A DNA stretch of 64,000 nucleotides from an uncultured Actinomycetes bacterium (GCA_937863385.1 CALMBW010000020.1:124001-188000), one strand, 5' to 3'; counted from the stretch's first letter, positions 1 through 10,682 are shown. Translations and numbers: made by a program. The notes: a model not told the origin generated them from the sequence alone.

Positions 1-2647
1 CGCCGTCGTCACCAAAGCCCTGCGAGATGCGCTCGATGAACTCGACCCCGCTGAACGGAATCTCATATTCGTGGGATCTGCGCGCTTGAGCCGCCCTCTT
101 TTCGAACCCTTGACCCCTGGGGGCTCAGCGAGCGATCCACATGGCTTCTCCCGGTTACACGGTCTGTACTGGCTGTTGTCGAATCTCAGTGAAGCCACTC
201 CCGTGGTGTTCATGATCGACGATCTGCACTGGGCAGACGCGTCCTCGATGCGGTTCCTTCTGTACCTCGCACATCGTGTGGACACACTTCCTGTCGCTGT
301 CGTTGCAACGCGCAGGATCGAGGGACCTGGTGACTCCGAGGGATTGGTTTCCCAATTGCGCGCTCACCCGTCCGTTCAAAGCCTCCGACTCGAATCCCTC
401 AGCGCCGAGGCAACCCGGGACCTGCTCAAGACGCGGCTGAGCAGCAGCCCCACCGACAGCATGGTTAGGCGTGCACACGAACTAACGGGGGGTAACCCTT
501 TCTTGTTGAAAGAACTCGCAGACAGCATGCGCGAGGGCGCCGACACCGGGTCTAGAGATATCTCCTCGATCGGATCGGAAGTGAGCTCGGTTCACCAGAC
601 GATCCGGCGCAGACTCACCGGTCTGCCAGACAACGCGTACAGCTTGGCGCGCGCTCTCGCTGTGCTCGGAGACGGAACATCACTTCGCTCTGCCGCGCGG
701 CTCACCGGCCTCGAGTACGAGGGGGCGCAAGATGCTCTCACACTTCTGATCGAGCGAGGCCTGGCGATGGGGGGAGACCAGTTGAGCTTCGCGCACCCTT
801 TGATCGCGTCCGCCGTCTACGATGAGATCCCTCCTGCTCGGCGTATGGCGATGCACACCCGGGCGGCCCTGATCATCGATTCTGATGGTGCTTCTATCCA
901 ACGCGTTGCTTCACACCTCTTGCTAGGCGACATCACCGAAGAGGCCTGGGCGTTCGACAAGCTTAGGTCCGCTGGGCAGGATGCGGTATCGCTCGGCGCA
1001 CTCGAATCTGCGTCGATCTTCTTGCGAAAAGCTCTTGATCACGCGACAGAGCCCCACTTGCGGGCGGAGCTCTTGATGGAGCTTGCCGAGGTTGAGGCTC
1101 CGAACGATCTCCCAAGCTCGCTTGCTCACCTTAGAGAAGCATCCGAGATAGTTGACGATGCCGGTCGTAGAGCAGAGGTTCACCGGAGGATCGGGCGAGC
1201 TCTCTACGGTCTCGGAAAACCGGCCGAAGCTGTTCCCTTCTTCGAACTTGCCATGCAAGACCTCCATGGGCATCCTGAACTCCTTGCCGAAGTGAAGGGT
1301 GAAACGATCGCGGTCGCCCGGCTCGATCTGTCCACGCGACCTAGATCGCTGGAGTTGCTCGACGAGCTCACATCTTCTGAGCTGAAGCGGAACGACAACA
1401 ACCTCCGCAGCATCCACGTAGAACTTGCCCTTTCGAGCATCCGAGATATCGAGCCGGTTGAGAAGGCTGTAGCGCATCTGCAGAACGCCCGGTTCCCCCT
1501 CACGCAACCACTCGTCGAGAACGGTGACGGCGCCTTGATCCCGCCATTCATCATGGGGCTGGTGTGGTCCGATCAACTCGCCGAGGCACGCCGCGTCATG
1601 GATGCGGTGGTGGAAGACGCTCAAGTCAGAGGGTCCATCATGGCGTTCGCCACCGGCCGAGCCTTCGGTGCGACCGTTCTCTTCAGGATGGGCCAGGTAG
1701 ACGAGGCGGTCGCCGCCGCTCAAGATGCGATCGATGCCGAGCCTCACGGCTGGGGCGTGGGTCGATTCATCGTCCGTGCCTGGCTCGCCCATGGACTGAT
1801 GGAGCGTCATGAGCTTGCAGCCGCCGAGCACATCCTCGACCAGGCAATGGCGGACAGCTCGATCTCACAGTCGATACAACAGGTTTTCGTCTTCGACGCC
1901 CGAGCTCGGCTCCTCATCCTTCAGGGACGGCCTGTCGAGGCGATGGCCGAGGCGAATCGGGCTCGCTCTCTTGCCCTTGAGCAGCTCAACAACATCAACC
2001 CCGTGATCGTGTCTTGGAGGATGGCTCTCGCTGCCTCCCATCACGACCTCGGCGAACCGGCCAAAGGGATCGCGGTGATGGAGGAAGAGGTCGAGCTTGC
2101 CCGCGCTTTCGGGGCCAAGTCCTACCTCGCCCGGTCGCTGCGTTTGCTCGGCCAGCTGATGGGGGGCGACAAGGGGATGGATCTAGTGGAGGAGTCCTGG
2201 GAGACAGCCTTCGAGGGTCCTGCTGTGCTTGCTCGGGCTTGGTCGGCCGTCGTCTTCGGGCGGCACCTCAGGGCCCGGGGCGACACCGTCAAGGCTCGCG
2301 AGGTTCTCACCGATGGGCTGCGCATCGCCTCTCTGTGCGGGTCCCACCTGGCCGCAGACCGCCTCAAGGCGGAACTCACCCTGGCGGGTGCGAGGCCTCG
2401 CCGCGAAGCCGTGACGGGCCTAGCCTCTCTCACGCCCGGCGAACGCCGCATCGTCGACCTAGCGGCTTCGGGACTTTCGAACCGCGAGATCGCAGAGGCG
2501 CAATTCGTCACCGTGAAAGCGGTCGAATGGCACTTAGGTAACGCCTACAAGAAACTTGGGGTGCGAAGCCGAGCCGCCCTCCCCAAGATCATCGCCCAAG
2601 CCGAACAGAGATGGGCAGAAGAAGAGCGGCGCTCGCGGCCCTCCTAA
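1..2647 (+). CDS. LuxR-family transcriptional regulator with AAA ATPase domain (5' truncated by window)
   Basis: The frame is open to the left window edge (codons can be read from base 2), so the N-terminus with the expected Walker A loop lies outside. Visible parts are a Walker B-like stretch (VVFMIDDLHWAD, encoded near 205-240) typical of AAA/STAND ATPases, a long helical TPR-like middle, and a C-terminal LuxR helix-turn-helix (LTPGERRIVDLAASGLSNRE and the following recognition helix, about 2430-2590). The architecture matches large MalT/LAL-type ATP-dependent activators. Target genes cannot be read from the sequence. It ends with TAA at 2645 and is followed by the groEL control region; co-transcription is unlikely because groEL has its own promoter. 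Confidence 0.9.
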   Translation, partial: AVVTKALRDALDELDPAERNLIFVGSARLSRPLFEPLTPGGSASDPHGFSRLHGLYWLLSNLSEATPVVFMIDDLHWADASSMRFLLYLAHRVDTLPVAVVATRRIEGPGDSEGLVSQLRAHPSVQSLRLESLSAEATRDLLKTRLSSSPTDSMVRRAHELTGGNPFLLKELADSMREGADTGSRDISSIGSEVSSVHQTIRRRLTGLPDNAYSLARALAVLGDGTSLRSAARLTGLEYEGAQDALTLLIERGLAMGGDQLSFAHPLIASAVYDEIPPARRMAMHTRAALIIDSDGASIQRVASHLLLGDITEEAWAFDKLRSAGQDAVSLGALESASIFLRKALDHATEPHLRAELLMELAEVEAPNDLPSSLAHLREASEIVDDAGRRAEVHRRIGRALYGLGKPAEAVPFFELAMQDLHGHPELLAEVKGETIAVARLDLSTRPRSLELLDELTSSELKRNDNNLRSIHVELALSSIRDIEPVEKAVAHLQNARFPLTQPLVENGDGALIPPFIMGLVWSDQLAEARRVMDAVVEDAQVRGSIMAFATGRAFGATVLFRMGQVDEAVAAAQDAIDAEPHGWGVGRFIVRAWLAHGLMERHELAAAEHILDQAMADSSISQSIQQVFVFDARARLLILQGRPVEAMAEANRARSLALEQLNNINPVIVSWRMALAASHHDLGEPAKGIAVMEEEVELARAFGAKSYLARSLRLLGQLMGGDKGMDLVEESWETAFEGPAVLARAWSAVVFGRHLRARGDTVKAREVLTDGLRIASLCGSHLAADRLKAELTLAGARPRREAVTGLASLTPGERRIVDLAASGLSNREIAEAQFVTVKAVEWHLGNAYKKLGVRSRAALPKIIAQAEQRWAEEERRSRPS

Positions 2648-2752
2648 GGACCTTTGGCCCTGGTCCTGGGCGTGATGGTAGCGGCGTCACCACCCGGCTC
2701 GGGGGGGGTTCCGGTCTCGTGAGCTGCCCTTGGGTTGCGCGCTTCGGTCGAG

Positions 2753-2779
2753 TTAGCACTCGGGGCCGCCGCTTGCTAA
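2753..2779. promoter_or_regulatory. Second, degenerate CIRCE operator
   Basis: TTAGCACTC (2753-2761), a 9-nt spacer, then GCTTGCTAA (2771-2779), which matches the CIRCE right arm GAGTGCTAA at 7 of 9 positions. It lies 48 bp upstream of the perfect CIRCE and its right arm overlaps the predicted -35 element. Probably a second HrcA site; weaker binding is an inference from the two mismatches. Confidence 0.7.
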
Positions 2780-2801
2780 CGAGCGGGAGCGGCGGTATCT
2801 T
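2773..2801 (+). promoter_or_regulatory. Predicted groEL promoter
   Basis: TTGCTA (2773-2778) as -35, 17-nt spacer, TATCTT (2796-2801) as -10. The expected transcription start falls inside the perfect CIRCE, so HrcA would block initiation directly. Confidence 0.6.
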
Positions 2802-2827
2802 TAGCACTCGGTAAGGCAGAGTGCTAA
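2801..2827. promoter_or_regulatory. CIRCE operator (HrcA binding site)
   Basis: Perfect inverted repeat TTAGCACTC-N9-GAGTGCTAA (arms 2801-2809 and 2819-2827) located 24 bp before the groEL start codon. This is the classical HrcA operator for heat-shock control of chaperonin genes. Confidence 0.95.
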
Positions 2828-4474
<1,647 letters not shown>

Positions 4475-4519
4475 TTTTTACGGAAGAATCGCGTTGCATA
4501 GCAACGCGTTCTGTGCACG

Positions 4520-4550
4520 AAAAAGGCCCCCGGCAAGCGGGGGCCTTTTT
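4520..4550 (+). terminator. Rho-independent terminator of groEL
   Basis: Perfect hairpin: A5-GGCCCCC (4520-4531) pairs with GGGGGCC-T5 (4539-4550) around a 7-nt loop. It lies 46 nt after the groEL stop. Confidence 0.92.
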
Positions 4551-4600
4551 CCTCTATCAACCACCCGTGGTCTCATTCCCCCGCTAAGTGCTCACAAGCC

Positions 4601-4667
4601 CATCAGTTTCCGGGAAATGAACCGTAGAGGTACAAATCCCGGAAACAGAACGCGACGCATCACCGCT
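4601..4667. repeat. Palindrome-containing direct repeat, copy A
   Basis: A ~65-bp element that recurs at 5741-5806. It contains the inverted arms GTTTCCGGGA and TCCCGGAAAC about 20 nt apart, with an almost identical centre (AATGAACCGTAGAGGTACAA here). Similarity continues past the right arm through a CGCGACGC...CACCGCT tail. It lies just beyond the 3' end of the nuclease-like gene at 4702-5625. Confidence 0.88.
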
Positions 4668-4701
4668 CCTCCTCCCTACATATCAAAGCTCTCCCGCTGG
4701 G

Positions 4702-5625
4702 TCACGAGAACAGCTTGCGCACTCCCATCTTGCGCTCGATGGCAGCGCGGATCTCACGCTCGACGCGTCGGTCGTCGTCATGGAGGTCCGCCCAGGTGAA
4801 ATAGAGAAGCTCTATTCCGGCAGATGCGAGCTTGCGATCACGACGGGCATCCTCGTTGTGCTTTCCGATATGGAACTTGTAGCTGTGACACTCGATGCCG
4901 ATCAGTGAGAGGGGATGAAAGAAGTCGAGCACGAACCGTTCGCCATCGATGTCCAATTCGTGGTCCGCTTCGAAACGTTCCGACTTGATCCTCCGTAGGA
5001 TGCGGAGCATCCTTGCTTCGAACATCGAGCGGATCCGTTCATCTCTGTCGTCACGTTGCTTGAGAAGTTTCAAGAGCAGCGTACGGCCGGGCCGATACCG
5101 CCACTCTTTGTCCGCGAACTGAGACATCTTCTCGAGTGTCGTCATCCCTCGCCGTAAAGCGTCGTCAAGAGCTCGCCCGAGCGGTCCGGGCCCCAACGTT
5201 GCCGCCATCTCGGCGAGTACTCGCTCGGTACGGCAGATCCTGAACCCTTCAACATGGCGGCATTGCGGGCGATCACCACGACGCAGCTTCAGGACTTCTA
5301 CACCTTGGAGTGTGATGCCAGAGTGCATCGCGATGGTGATCCGATCGGGACGCTCGATCCCGTCAAATCGAAGGATGTAGCCGGCCGTGGGCCCAAAGAA
5401 GTGCCCTCGGTCCCCCATCCAAAGAACCACGGCCCACAGCCGTGTGTCAAAACCGTCGGGAACGCCCGGCAAGCGATAAACACCCGGCAGCACACGCTCC
5501 CAACCTCCAACAGTCGACCTGCGATGGAGCTGACGGTCGGTCAGCCCATTGGCCAGGGCTTGGCGTCGCGTGACGTGGCCCCTCTGCTTGGCAGCGAGTC
5601 GTTGAACACATCCGTCTGGGGTCAT
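4702..5625 (-). CDS. Putative AbiEi-like / DUF559 (PD-(D/E)XK nuclease fold) protein
   Basis: 307 residues. The N-terminal ~60 residues resemble the winged-helix of AbiEi-type antitoxins (QRGHVTRRQALANGLTDRQL, then ERVLPGVYRLPG). The C-terminal part (about 215-290) matches the Vsr-like DUF559 nuclease pattern: LDFF with Asp234, IECHSYKFH with Glu245, then DARRDRKLASAGIELLYFTW with acidic residues and Lys265. These are the residues expected of a PD-(D/E)XK metal site. Such fusions are common single genes in actinobacteria; whether this acts in toxin-antitoxin, defence or DNA repair is unknown. No partner toxin gene is adjacent. Two palindromic direct repeats bracket the gene, suggesting it may move or be regulated as a unit. 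Confidence 0.75.
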   Translation of the reverse strand: MTPDGCVQRLAAKQRGHVTRRQALANGLTDRQLHRRSTVGGWERVLPGVYRLPGVPDGFDTRLWAVVLWMGDRGHFFGPTAGYILRFDGIERPDRITIAMHSGITLQGVEVLKLRRGDRPQCRHVEGFRICRTERVLAEMAATLGPGPLGRALDDALRRGMTTLEKMSQFADKEWRYRPGRTLLLKLLKQRDDRDERIRSMFEARMLRILRRIKSERFEADHELDIDGERFVLDFFHPLSLIGIECHSYKFHIGKHNEDARRDRKLASAGIELLYFTWADLHDDDRRVEREIRAAIERKMGVRKLFS

Positions 5626-5740
5626 CTCCCGACCCGACCAGACTCAGGGAGACGACGTCATGCGTTAGCTCACAGGGCCGTCCTTATCGCCGGCCCTCAG
5701 CCGCGAGAGCGAGGAGGACCAGCCGGGGGAACACCCATCT

Positions 5741-5806
5741 CAACTGTTTCCGGGAAATGAACCGTGGAGGTACATATCCCGGAAACAGACGCGACGCCGC
5801 ACCGCT
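5741..5806. repeat. Palindrome-containing direct repeat, copy B
   Basis: Second copy of the element at 4601-4667, in the same orientation. Here the arms are a perfect 12-bp inverted repeat, CTGTTTCCGGGA and TCCCGGAAACAG, 21 nt apart. The downstream tail differs from copy A by one indel and a few substitutions. It sits about 115 bp upstream of the start of the nuclease-like gene. Confidence 0.88.
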
Positions 5807-5824
5807 ATGGATCGGAGAGGTGAC

Positions 5825-6784
5825 TTACATCCCATCACCTGATGGTGGGGCTGGGGGTGCCTCGGTCGTGGATGGCGCGGTAGCCGAGGCAGCAGCAGGC
5901 TTGTAGGGGGTGCCTAACCATGCACGGGCCGCCGTCACAACGGCGACACCGGCAACTCCCATCAAAGCTTGAGAGTCCAAGGCCAGCACAGCGAACTGCT
6001 GAAGCACGATGGCGGTACCCAGACCCATCAAGAGACCACCGATCAGTCCTTTGACGAGTCGGCCCCTAACCCACATCCCGCTCGAGGTCACTCCGACCGG
6101 CACTGCCATGAACATCATGAAGAAAGCGCCGCCCAAGACGAGGCAGATGAGCAAAGCTATGAGCCACACGAAGTCCGCGAGCAGATCCTTCGGTCCGTCA
6201 CGAACGAGGTCCTTGATCGTATCGACGATGGCTCGGCCCCCGGCATTGGGATCCTTGTTTAGCCTGCGTCTCCTGCCGCGCAGTCCGAGCGCGGCGCCGC
6301 CTGCGGCTACCCCGGCCCCGACATAGGTTGCCGGCTTAGTCAGTGCGTTGCCGTCGAGCTTGATGTAGCCGCTACCCTCGCACCTCCATCCGCCCGGTGA
6401 GCCCGTGGCGTCACCAGATACCCGGTAGACACCCGCAGCCAGATCTCGGATCAGTTTCGGAAGTTCGACGTTGCCACCCCAAGATGGTCCCTTCCCACTA
6501 ACGGTGCGGATCTTGACGGGGAACCCGAAAACGTCTACGTACACGGTCGTTCGGCTGCGAGCACCACGCCCCGCAGATCGCGCGGACGGGGGGATCTGGC
6601 CAGAGATCACCACAGCTTCATCCTTTTGCACGACCAATGGATCGTCTGCGGTCATCGAAGCGGGAGAGCGCCCGTTAACCGTGCCGCTGCACCCTCCCGT
6701 AACCCCCTGCCCGAAGGCCGCTCCCGAGAAGATGACCGCTCCCAACAGCGCGACGCTGAGTACCGCACGGATCTTCTGACTCAC
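5825..6784 (-). CDS. Hypothetical exported membrane protein
   Basis: About 319 residues with no family recognised. GTG at 6784 is chosen because GGGAGG lies 5-6 nt upstream and a signal peptide starts there (MSQKIRAVLSVALLGAVIF, cleavage likely after the small residues near GAAFGQ). An exported domain of ~120 residues with two cysteines follows (GGCSG, WRCEG), then a helix near TYVGAGVAAGGAALG followed by an Arg-rich stop (RGRRRR), then three hydrophobic segments and a Pro/Ala-rich tail (STTEAPPAPPSGDGM). It looks like an envelope protein with an outer sensing or binding domain. Confidence 0.65.
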   Translation of the reverse strand: MSQKIRAVLSVALLGAVIFSGAAFGQGVTGGCSGTVNGRSPASMTADDPLVVQKDEAVVISGQIPPSARSAGRGARSRTTVYVDVFGFPVKIRTVSGKGPSWGGNVELPKLIRDLAAGVYRVSGDATGSPGGWRCEGSGYIKLDGNALTKPATYVGAGVAAGGAALGLRGRRRRLNKDPNAGGRAIVDTIKDLVRDGPKDLLADFVWLIALLICLVLGGAFFMMFMAVPVGVTSSGMWVRGRLVKGLIGGLLMGLGTAIVLQQFAVLALDSQALMGVAGVAVVTAARAWLGTPYKPAAASATAPSTTEAPPAPPSGDGM

Positions 6785-6910
6785 CCCAACCTCCCAAGCT
6801 CTGCCCCTCACCCATAAATCTGCTCTCGCGCGGCCCCCGGGTCAATATGCATCGAAAACTCGGTCGTCCCGAAAGGCCCAGCCCCTCAGCCCCGGATGAC
6901 CCCCCATAGG

Positions 6911-6940
6911 AAAGGAGCCCCGGTTGCCCGGAGCTCCTTT
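6911..6940 (-). terminator. Terminator of the PD40/Calx-beta lipoprotein gene
   Basis: AAAGGAGC (6911-6918) pairs with GCTCCTTT (6933-6940), with further pairing potential inside. It lies about 33 nt past the stop of the minus-strand gene ending at 6973. Confidence 0.7.
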
Positions 6941-6972
6941 TCTGGTACTAGACGATGCCTAGCTAGCTATAG

Positions 6973-9297
6973 CTACTTGCGGCGATGCAAAAGCCAGGCT
7001 GCGGCAAGCATCGTTGGAAGCACGATGCCGACGGACAATCTGGGGTCGGTGTTCTGGCGGCCCTTGGCCGGGACCGAGTGACCAGGGTCCTCAGCGCTGG
7101 CTCCCGAAGGTGCATCGGGGTCGATACCCCAGGAAGGCTCGAAATCATCCACCGGGCGATTGGTGAAGTTCGTCTGCTGGGCTCCGGTCGCGGTCATGAT
7201 GTAGATCTCGGCATTGCCATCGCGATGCGAGGTGAAAGCGATGCTCGATCCGTCCGGTGACCACGACGGCCCCACGTCTTCACCGGTCGCCGTGGTCAAT
7301 CTGACCGGGGTCGCCCCAGCAACGGTTAGATCGAGCACGTAGATCTCGTAGTTGCCGTCCCGATCGCTCGAGAATGCAAGCTTGCGGCCATCAGGCGATA
7401 TCTCCGGGTGGATACCCTGCCCGTAGTCGGTCACAGCTCCGGTCGTGCGGTCGAGCAGCAACAGGTTGAAACCGGTGCCGTCCTGCTCTTGGAAGGCAAC
7501 CCCCTCATTGCCGTTATACAGCGTCTCCCAATCGGGATACGACTCATCTCCGGGAGTGTCGTGAAGCAGCGACGGCGAGCCGTTCGGTGGGGTCGCATAA
7601 ACGAGGTTCACCGTGCCGCCGAGGCTTGCCCACGCCACCTGGGAACCATCTGGGCTCCAGGTCGGCGTCACATCGGCGCTCGAAGAAGAACCTTGGATCT
7701 GCGTCGGAGCTGCACTTCCGTCCGACGGCACCCAGTAGATGTCCGGTGCTCCAGCACCACCATTGAACACGATCATCTCGCCATCAGGACTGAAGTCCGG
7801 CGACGCCTCGGTGTCGGACGACGAAGTGACGTGGCGGATGTTCGAACCATCCAAGCCCTTGACCCAGATGTCGTAGTCACCGTTCTGATCGGACGTCCAC
7901 GCGATCTGCCCATCGTCAGAAAGTGATGGTGGGGCCGTCGGAGTAGCCGACGGGCTCGGTGACGGTGAAGGTGGAGCGTCGTCGTTCTCGATCACACCCC
8001 GCGCCTCGTAGTCACCCAACACCGCGCCGGTTGGGCTCCACAAAGTCACCTTGAAGCTCTCGGATGTCTCCTCGACCGCGTCTGCAACCACTTGGACGGT
8101 GATCGTCTTGCTCTTCTGGCCGGGGCTAAAGGTGACGGTGCCCGTGCCACCTGACACATCGGATGGGATCGATGCCGAAATACTGGTGATGGTGTAGTTG
8201 ACCGACACGTTCGCTGTCGCTGCCTGCGAAAGCTTGACCTCGAAGGCGAAGGGGGTCTGGGTCGTCGGAGGGTTGCCCTCGGCCAGGGTGACGTCGGGTC
8301 CAGTCGAGACGGTCACAACGGGCATCCCCCAGCTCGGCGCGAAGTCCTCGGCGTCGTTGAAGGTAAGCCGCGTGACTCCAGAGCCGTCGATGTTCATGAC
8401 GTAGATCTCGTCGTCCTGGTCGGACGGCTGATCCTTACGGTGATATGCGATCTTGCTGTCATCCGGCGAGAACACCGGCGCGTAGTCGGCGATGGTCGCC
8501 GTCTGGGTCAGCTTGGTGGTGATATCTGCACGGATATCGGTGATGAAGATGTCCCGGGGGCCGTCATCACCGGAAGTTCCTTGGAAGACCAGAAGAAACC
8601 CGTCGGACGAGAAGTCCGGTTCGAGCTCGTGCTCGGTGGTCTCGTCGGTCAGGATGAACACCTCGTCGGAATCCCCGGAGTTATAGACGATCTCCCCATC
8701 GGCCGACCACGCCAGGCCACCCAACGGGTGCCACACCGGCGTGTAATCGGCAACCCCCGGAGTTTGAGTCAGGTTGCTAAGTGTTTGGGTCTCGAGGTTG
8801 TAAACGAAGATGTCCCAGGTCGCCCCCGGTTTGGCGGGCACCGCGGAGAACGCCAGCAGCTTGCCGTCGGGTGACAAGGCTGGGTCACTGAACTGATCGA
8901 TCTTTGAATCGCGAACGTAGAGGACCTTCTCGTTCTTGCCTTGAGAGTCACTCATGCAGATCGAGCCTTCGCACTGATAGACGATGCTCTCACCGTCCGG
9001 GGTCCACTGAGGGTCATATTCGGGATCGAGATCGTTCGTCAGACGAGTCAGCCCGGACCCGTTCGAGTTCATGCGGTAAAGCTCGGACGGCGTCAGCCAC
9101 TCGGGGCTCGACTGGAAGAGGATCTGGTCGGGCGACGGCTCCTCTGCGATCGTGATCGAGTTGGTCATGTCCGCGGGAGGTGCAGGTGCCTCGGCCGGAG
9201 CGCCGCTTGGAGACGGCACGCCGAGTTCACACCCGATGATGACGAAGGCGCTTGCGACCGCCGCAGCCAGCAGTTTGATAGGAGGTATCTTCATCAA
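6973..9297 (-). CDS. Lipoprotein with two TolB-like (PD40) propellers and a Calx-beta domain
   Basis: 774 residues. The N-terminal lipobox (AFVIIGC) predicts lipid anchoring outside the membrane. Two blocks of PD40 repeats (about 55-340 and 460-735) carry the typical phrases FSPDDSKIAYHR, WSPDGSQVAW and ISPDGRKLAFSS, and should form beta-propellers. Between them, about 345-450, sits a Calx-beta domain (VSVNYTITS, VTFSPGQKSKTITVQVV, VIENDD), followed by a Ser/Pro linker. A C-terminal hydrophobic stretch ends in HRRK, as in a tail anchor. It overlaps the upstream cupredoxin-like gene by 4 nt (ATGA), so the two are translationally coupled. Role unknown; PD40 proteins usually bind proteins or sugars. 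Confidence 0.85.
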   Translation of the reverse strand: MMKIPPIKLLAAAVASAFVIIGCELGVPSPSGAPAEAPAPPADMTNSITIAEEPSPDQILFQSSPEWLTPSELYRMNSNGSGLTRLTNDLDPEYDPQWTPDGESIVYQCEGSICMSDSQGKNEKVLYVRDSKIDQFSDPALSPDGKLLAFSAVPAKPGATWDIFVYNLETQTLSNLTQTPGVADYTPVWHPLGGLAWSADGEIVYNSGDSDEVFILTDETTEHELEPDFSSDGFLLVFQGTSGDDGPRDIFITDIRADITTKLTQTATIADYAPVFSPDDSKIAYHRKDQPSDQDDEIYVMNIDGSGVTRLTFNDAEDFAPSWGMPVVTVSTGPDVTLAEGNPPTTQTPFAFEVKLSQAATANVSVNYTITSISASIPSDVSGGTGTVTFSPGQKSKTITVQVVADAVEETSESFKVTLWSPTGAVLGDYEARGVIENDDAPPSPSPSPSATPTAPPSLSDDGQIAWTSDQNGDYDIWVKGLDGSNIRHVTSSSDTEASPDFSPDGEMIVFNGGAGAPDIYWVPSDGSAAPTQIQGSSSSADVTPTWSPDGSQVAWASLGGTVNLVYATPPNGSPSLLHDTPGDESYPDWETLYNGNEGVAFQEQDGTGFNLLLLDRTTGAVTDYGQGIHPEISPDGRKLAFSSDRDGNYEIYVLDLTVAGATPVRLTTATGEDVGPSWSPDGSSIAFTSHRDGNAEIYIMTATGAQQTNFTNRPVDDFEPSWGIDPDAPSGASAEDPGHSVPAKGRQNTDPRLSVGIVLPTMLAAAWLLHRRK

Positions 9298-10538
9298 CTT
9301 CCCTTCTTGACGATCACTTTGCCGCGCATCGGGGCGCGGGCGATCCCGTAGATGAGGTCCATGTAAGCGAAGCCCTTCTTGGAAGATGGCTTCATGAACT
9401 GCAAGAGATACTGGCTCGTCGACACACCGATCCCGGCCCCCCGAACGCCCGAGCTCTCAACGTCCTTGCCGGCTTTGTACTTGCCGTCGCCGGTTACGGA
9501 AGCGAAACCGTCCGGCACATCCAGCTCGAGCTGGAAAACGTCCGAGCAGTAGGGCGGCGAGCTGGTCGCCGCGGAATCGGGCTCGGTTCCGGTGTCACCG
9601 TCGGTGTCGCACACGAACTCCGGGAAGCTAGAAGAAAGAGCGACACCGGTCTTCACCGGGAAGGTGACCGTGTGCGAGGAGTAGAGGTTGGTGTTGAACA
9701 GCCAACGAACACCTTGTTTCTGCTTGATGGTCACCTTCTTGGGGAAGTAACCGCGCAGTGCGATGCCGTCCTTCTCGACCCCCGCCCACACGGTGCGATA
9801 TTTCTTTCCTTTGATCTTCTTGATCACCTTCTTCTTCGAATACTTCTTCGCCAGGGCTCTGGCAGCAGCCGCGTCATCCTCGAACTGAGCCTGCGACGCT
9901 GCAGCGACGGCGATGGGGTCACTTGCCGTCTCGTCGGCGGCGACCACCTCGACCTGCATCCGCATATCCGGGTGCAAGATGTCCACGACCGTCACCACCG
10001 CGCCTGGATCTGAGTTGATTGCCACCGTGAAGTCCAGTTGCTTGGTATCGGCAGACTGACCGTTGGGGAACAGTGCCAGACCGGAATGCAGCGTCTCCTC
10101 GTCGTAACCACTGAAAGAGCAGACCGCCTGACCGGGCCACCCGCACTGACGGGACGGCCAGATCGCCCTGAGGTTGGTCTTGAGTGCCCCCACACCGTCA
10201 TCCACGTCACCGAGGAACAGCGACCATTCCTTGTCCACGCCGCCCGCACGCTCCGCGGCCCACGCGTCCGCATCCGTTCCCACCGGTAGCAACGTCACCG
10301 CGTGGAACGACTTCGTCGAGAAACGCAGCCGGTCCCCCTGATGCACCTTCAGTGCCGAAGGAAAGAACCGCATGGCCTCCTTGGTGTGATCGGTCTCGTT
10401 AAAAAAGCGCCCGACCTCGACGTCATAGGTGGTCTGCGCTGAGGCAGGCGGCCCGGCCGCCACTCCCAAAGCCGAGGCCAGCAAGCCGATGGCCAATGAA
10501 CGCGCGGATACACGAAAGATACGACTATGGGTATTCAT
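9294..10538 (-). CDS. Secreted cupredoxin-like protein
   Basis: About 414 residues from ATG 10538, where a clear signal peptide starts (MNTHSRIFRVSARSLAIGLL, AxA near PPASAQ). A longer in-frame start at 10598 would put a Cys-rich, non-signal stretch in front and is rejected. The protein has two cupredoxin-like parts: residues ~25-180 (FFPSALKVHQGDRLRF, STKSFHAVTLLP) and ~220-410 (YFPKKVTIKQKQGVRWLFNT, SSHTVTFP). Each has the beta strands and a His typical of plastocyanin-like folds, but a complete Cys-His-Met copper loop is not evident, so copper binding is unproven. It is first in a two-gene operon with the PD40/Calx-beta lipoprotein; together they look like an exported pair. Confidence 0.75.
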   Translation of the reverse strand: MNTHSRIFRVSARSLAIGLLASALGVAAGPPASAQTTYDVEVGRFFNETDHTKEAMRFFPSALKVHQGDRLRFSTKSFHAVTLLPVGTDADAWAAERAGGVDKEWSLFLGDVDDGVGALKTNLRAIWPSRQCGWPGQAVCSFSGYDEETLHSGLALFPNGQSADTKQLDFTVAINSDPGAVVTVVDILHPDMRMQVEVVAADETASDPIAVAAASQAQFEDDAAAARALAKKYSKKKVIKKIKGKKYRTVWAGVEKDGIALRGYFPKKVTIKQKQGVRWLFNTNLYSSHTVTFPVKTGVALSSSFPEFVCDTDGDTGTEPDSAATSSPPYCSDVFQLELDVPDGFASVTGDGKYKAGKDVESSGVRGAGIGVSTSQYLLQFMKPSSKKGFAYMDLIYGIARAPMRGKVIVKKGS

Positions 10539-10670
10539 GATGGTGATTGAACCTTTTGCACATTTGCACTTACATACGCATGAAACGAAGCCGAGCATCC
10601 GCTTTGCCCCCTTCCCCTGGCACTGCCGGTGACTTCACCAGAACAGGCACATGCGTGCAGCGAACCAACC

Positions 10671-10676
10671 TAGGCT
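10671..10676 (+). promoter_or_regulatory. Putative leaderless -10 element (TAGGCT)
   Basis: TAGGCT lies exactly 6 nt before ATG 10683 and no Shine-Dalgarno sequence is present, as expected for a leaderless transcript. Confidence 0.5.
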
Positions 10677-10682
10677 GCAGCC

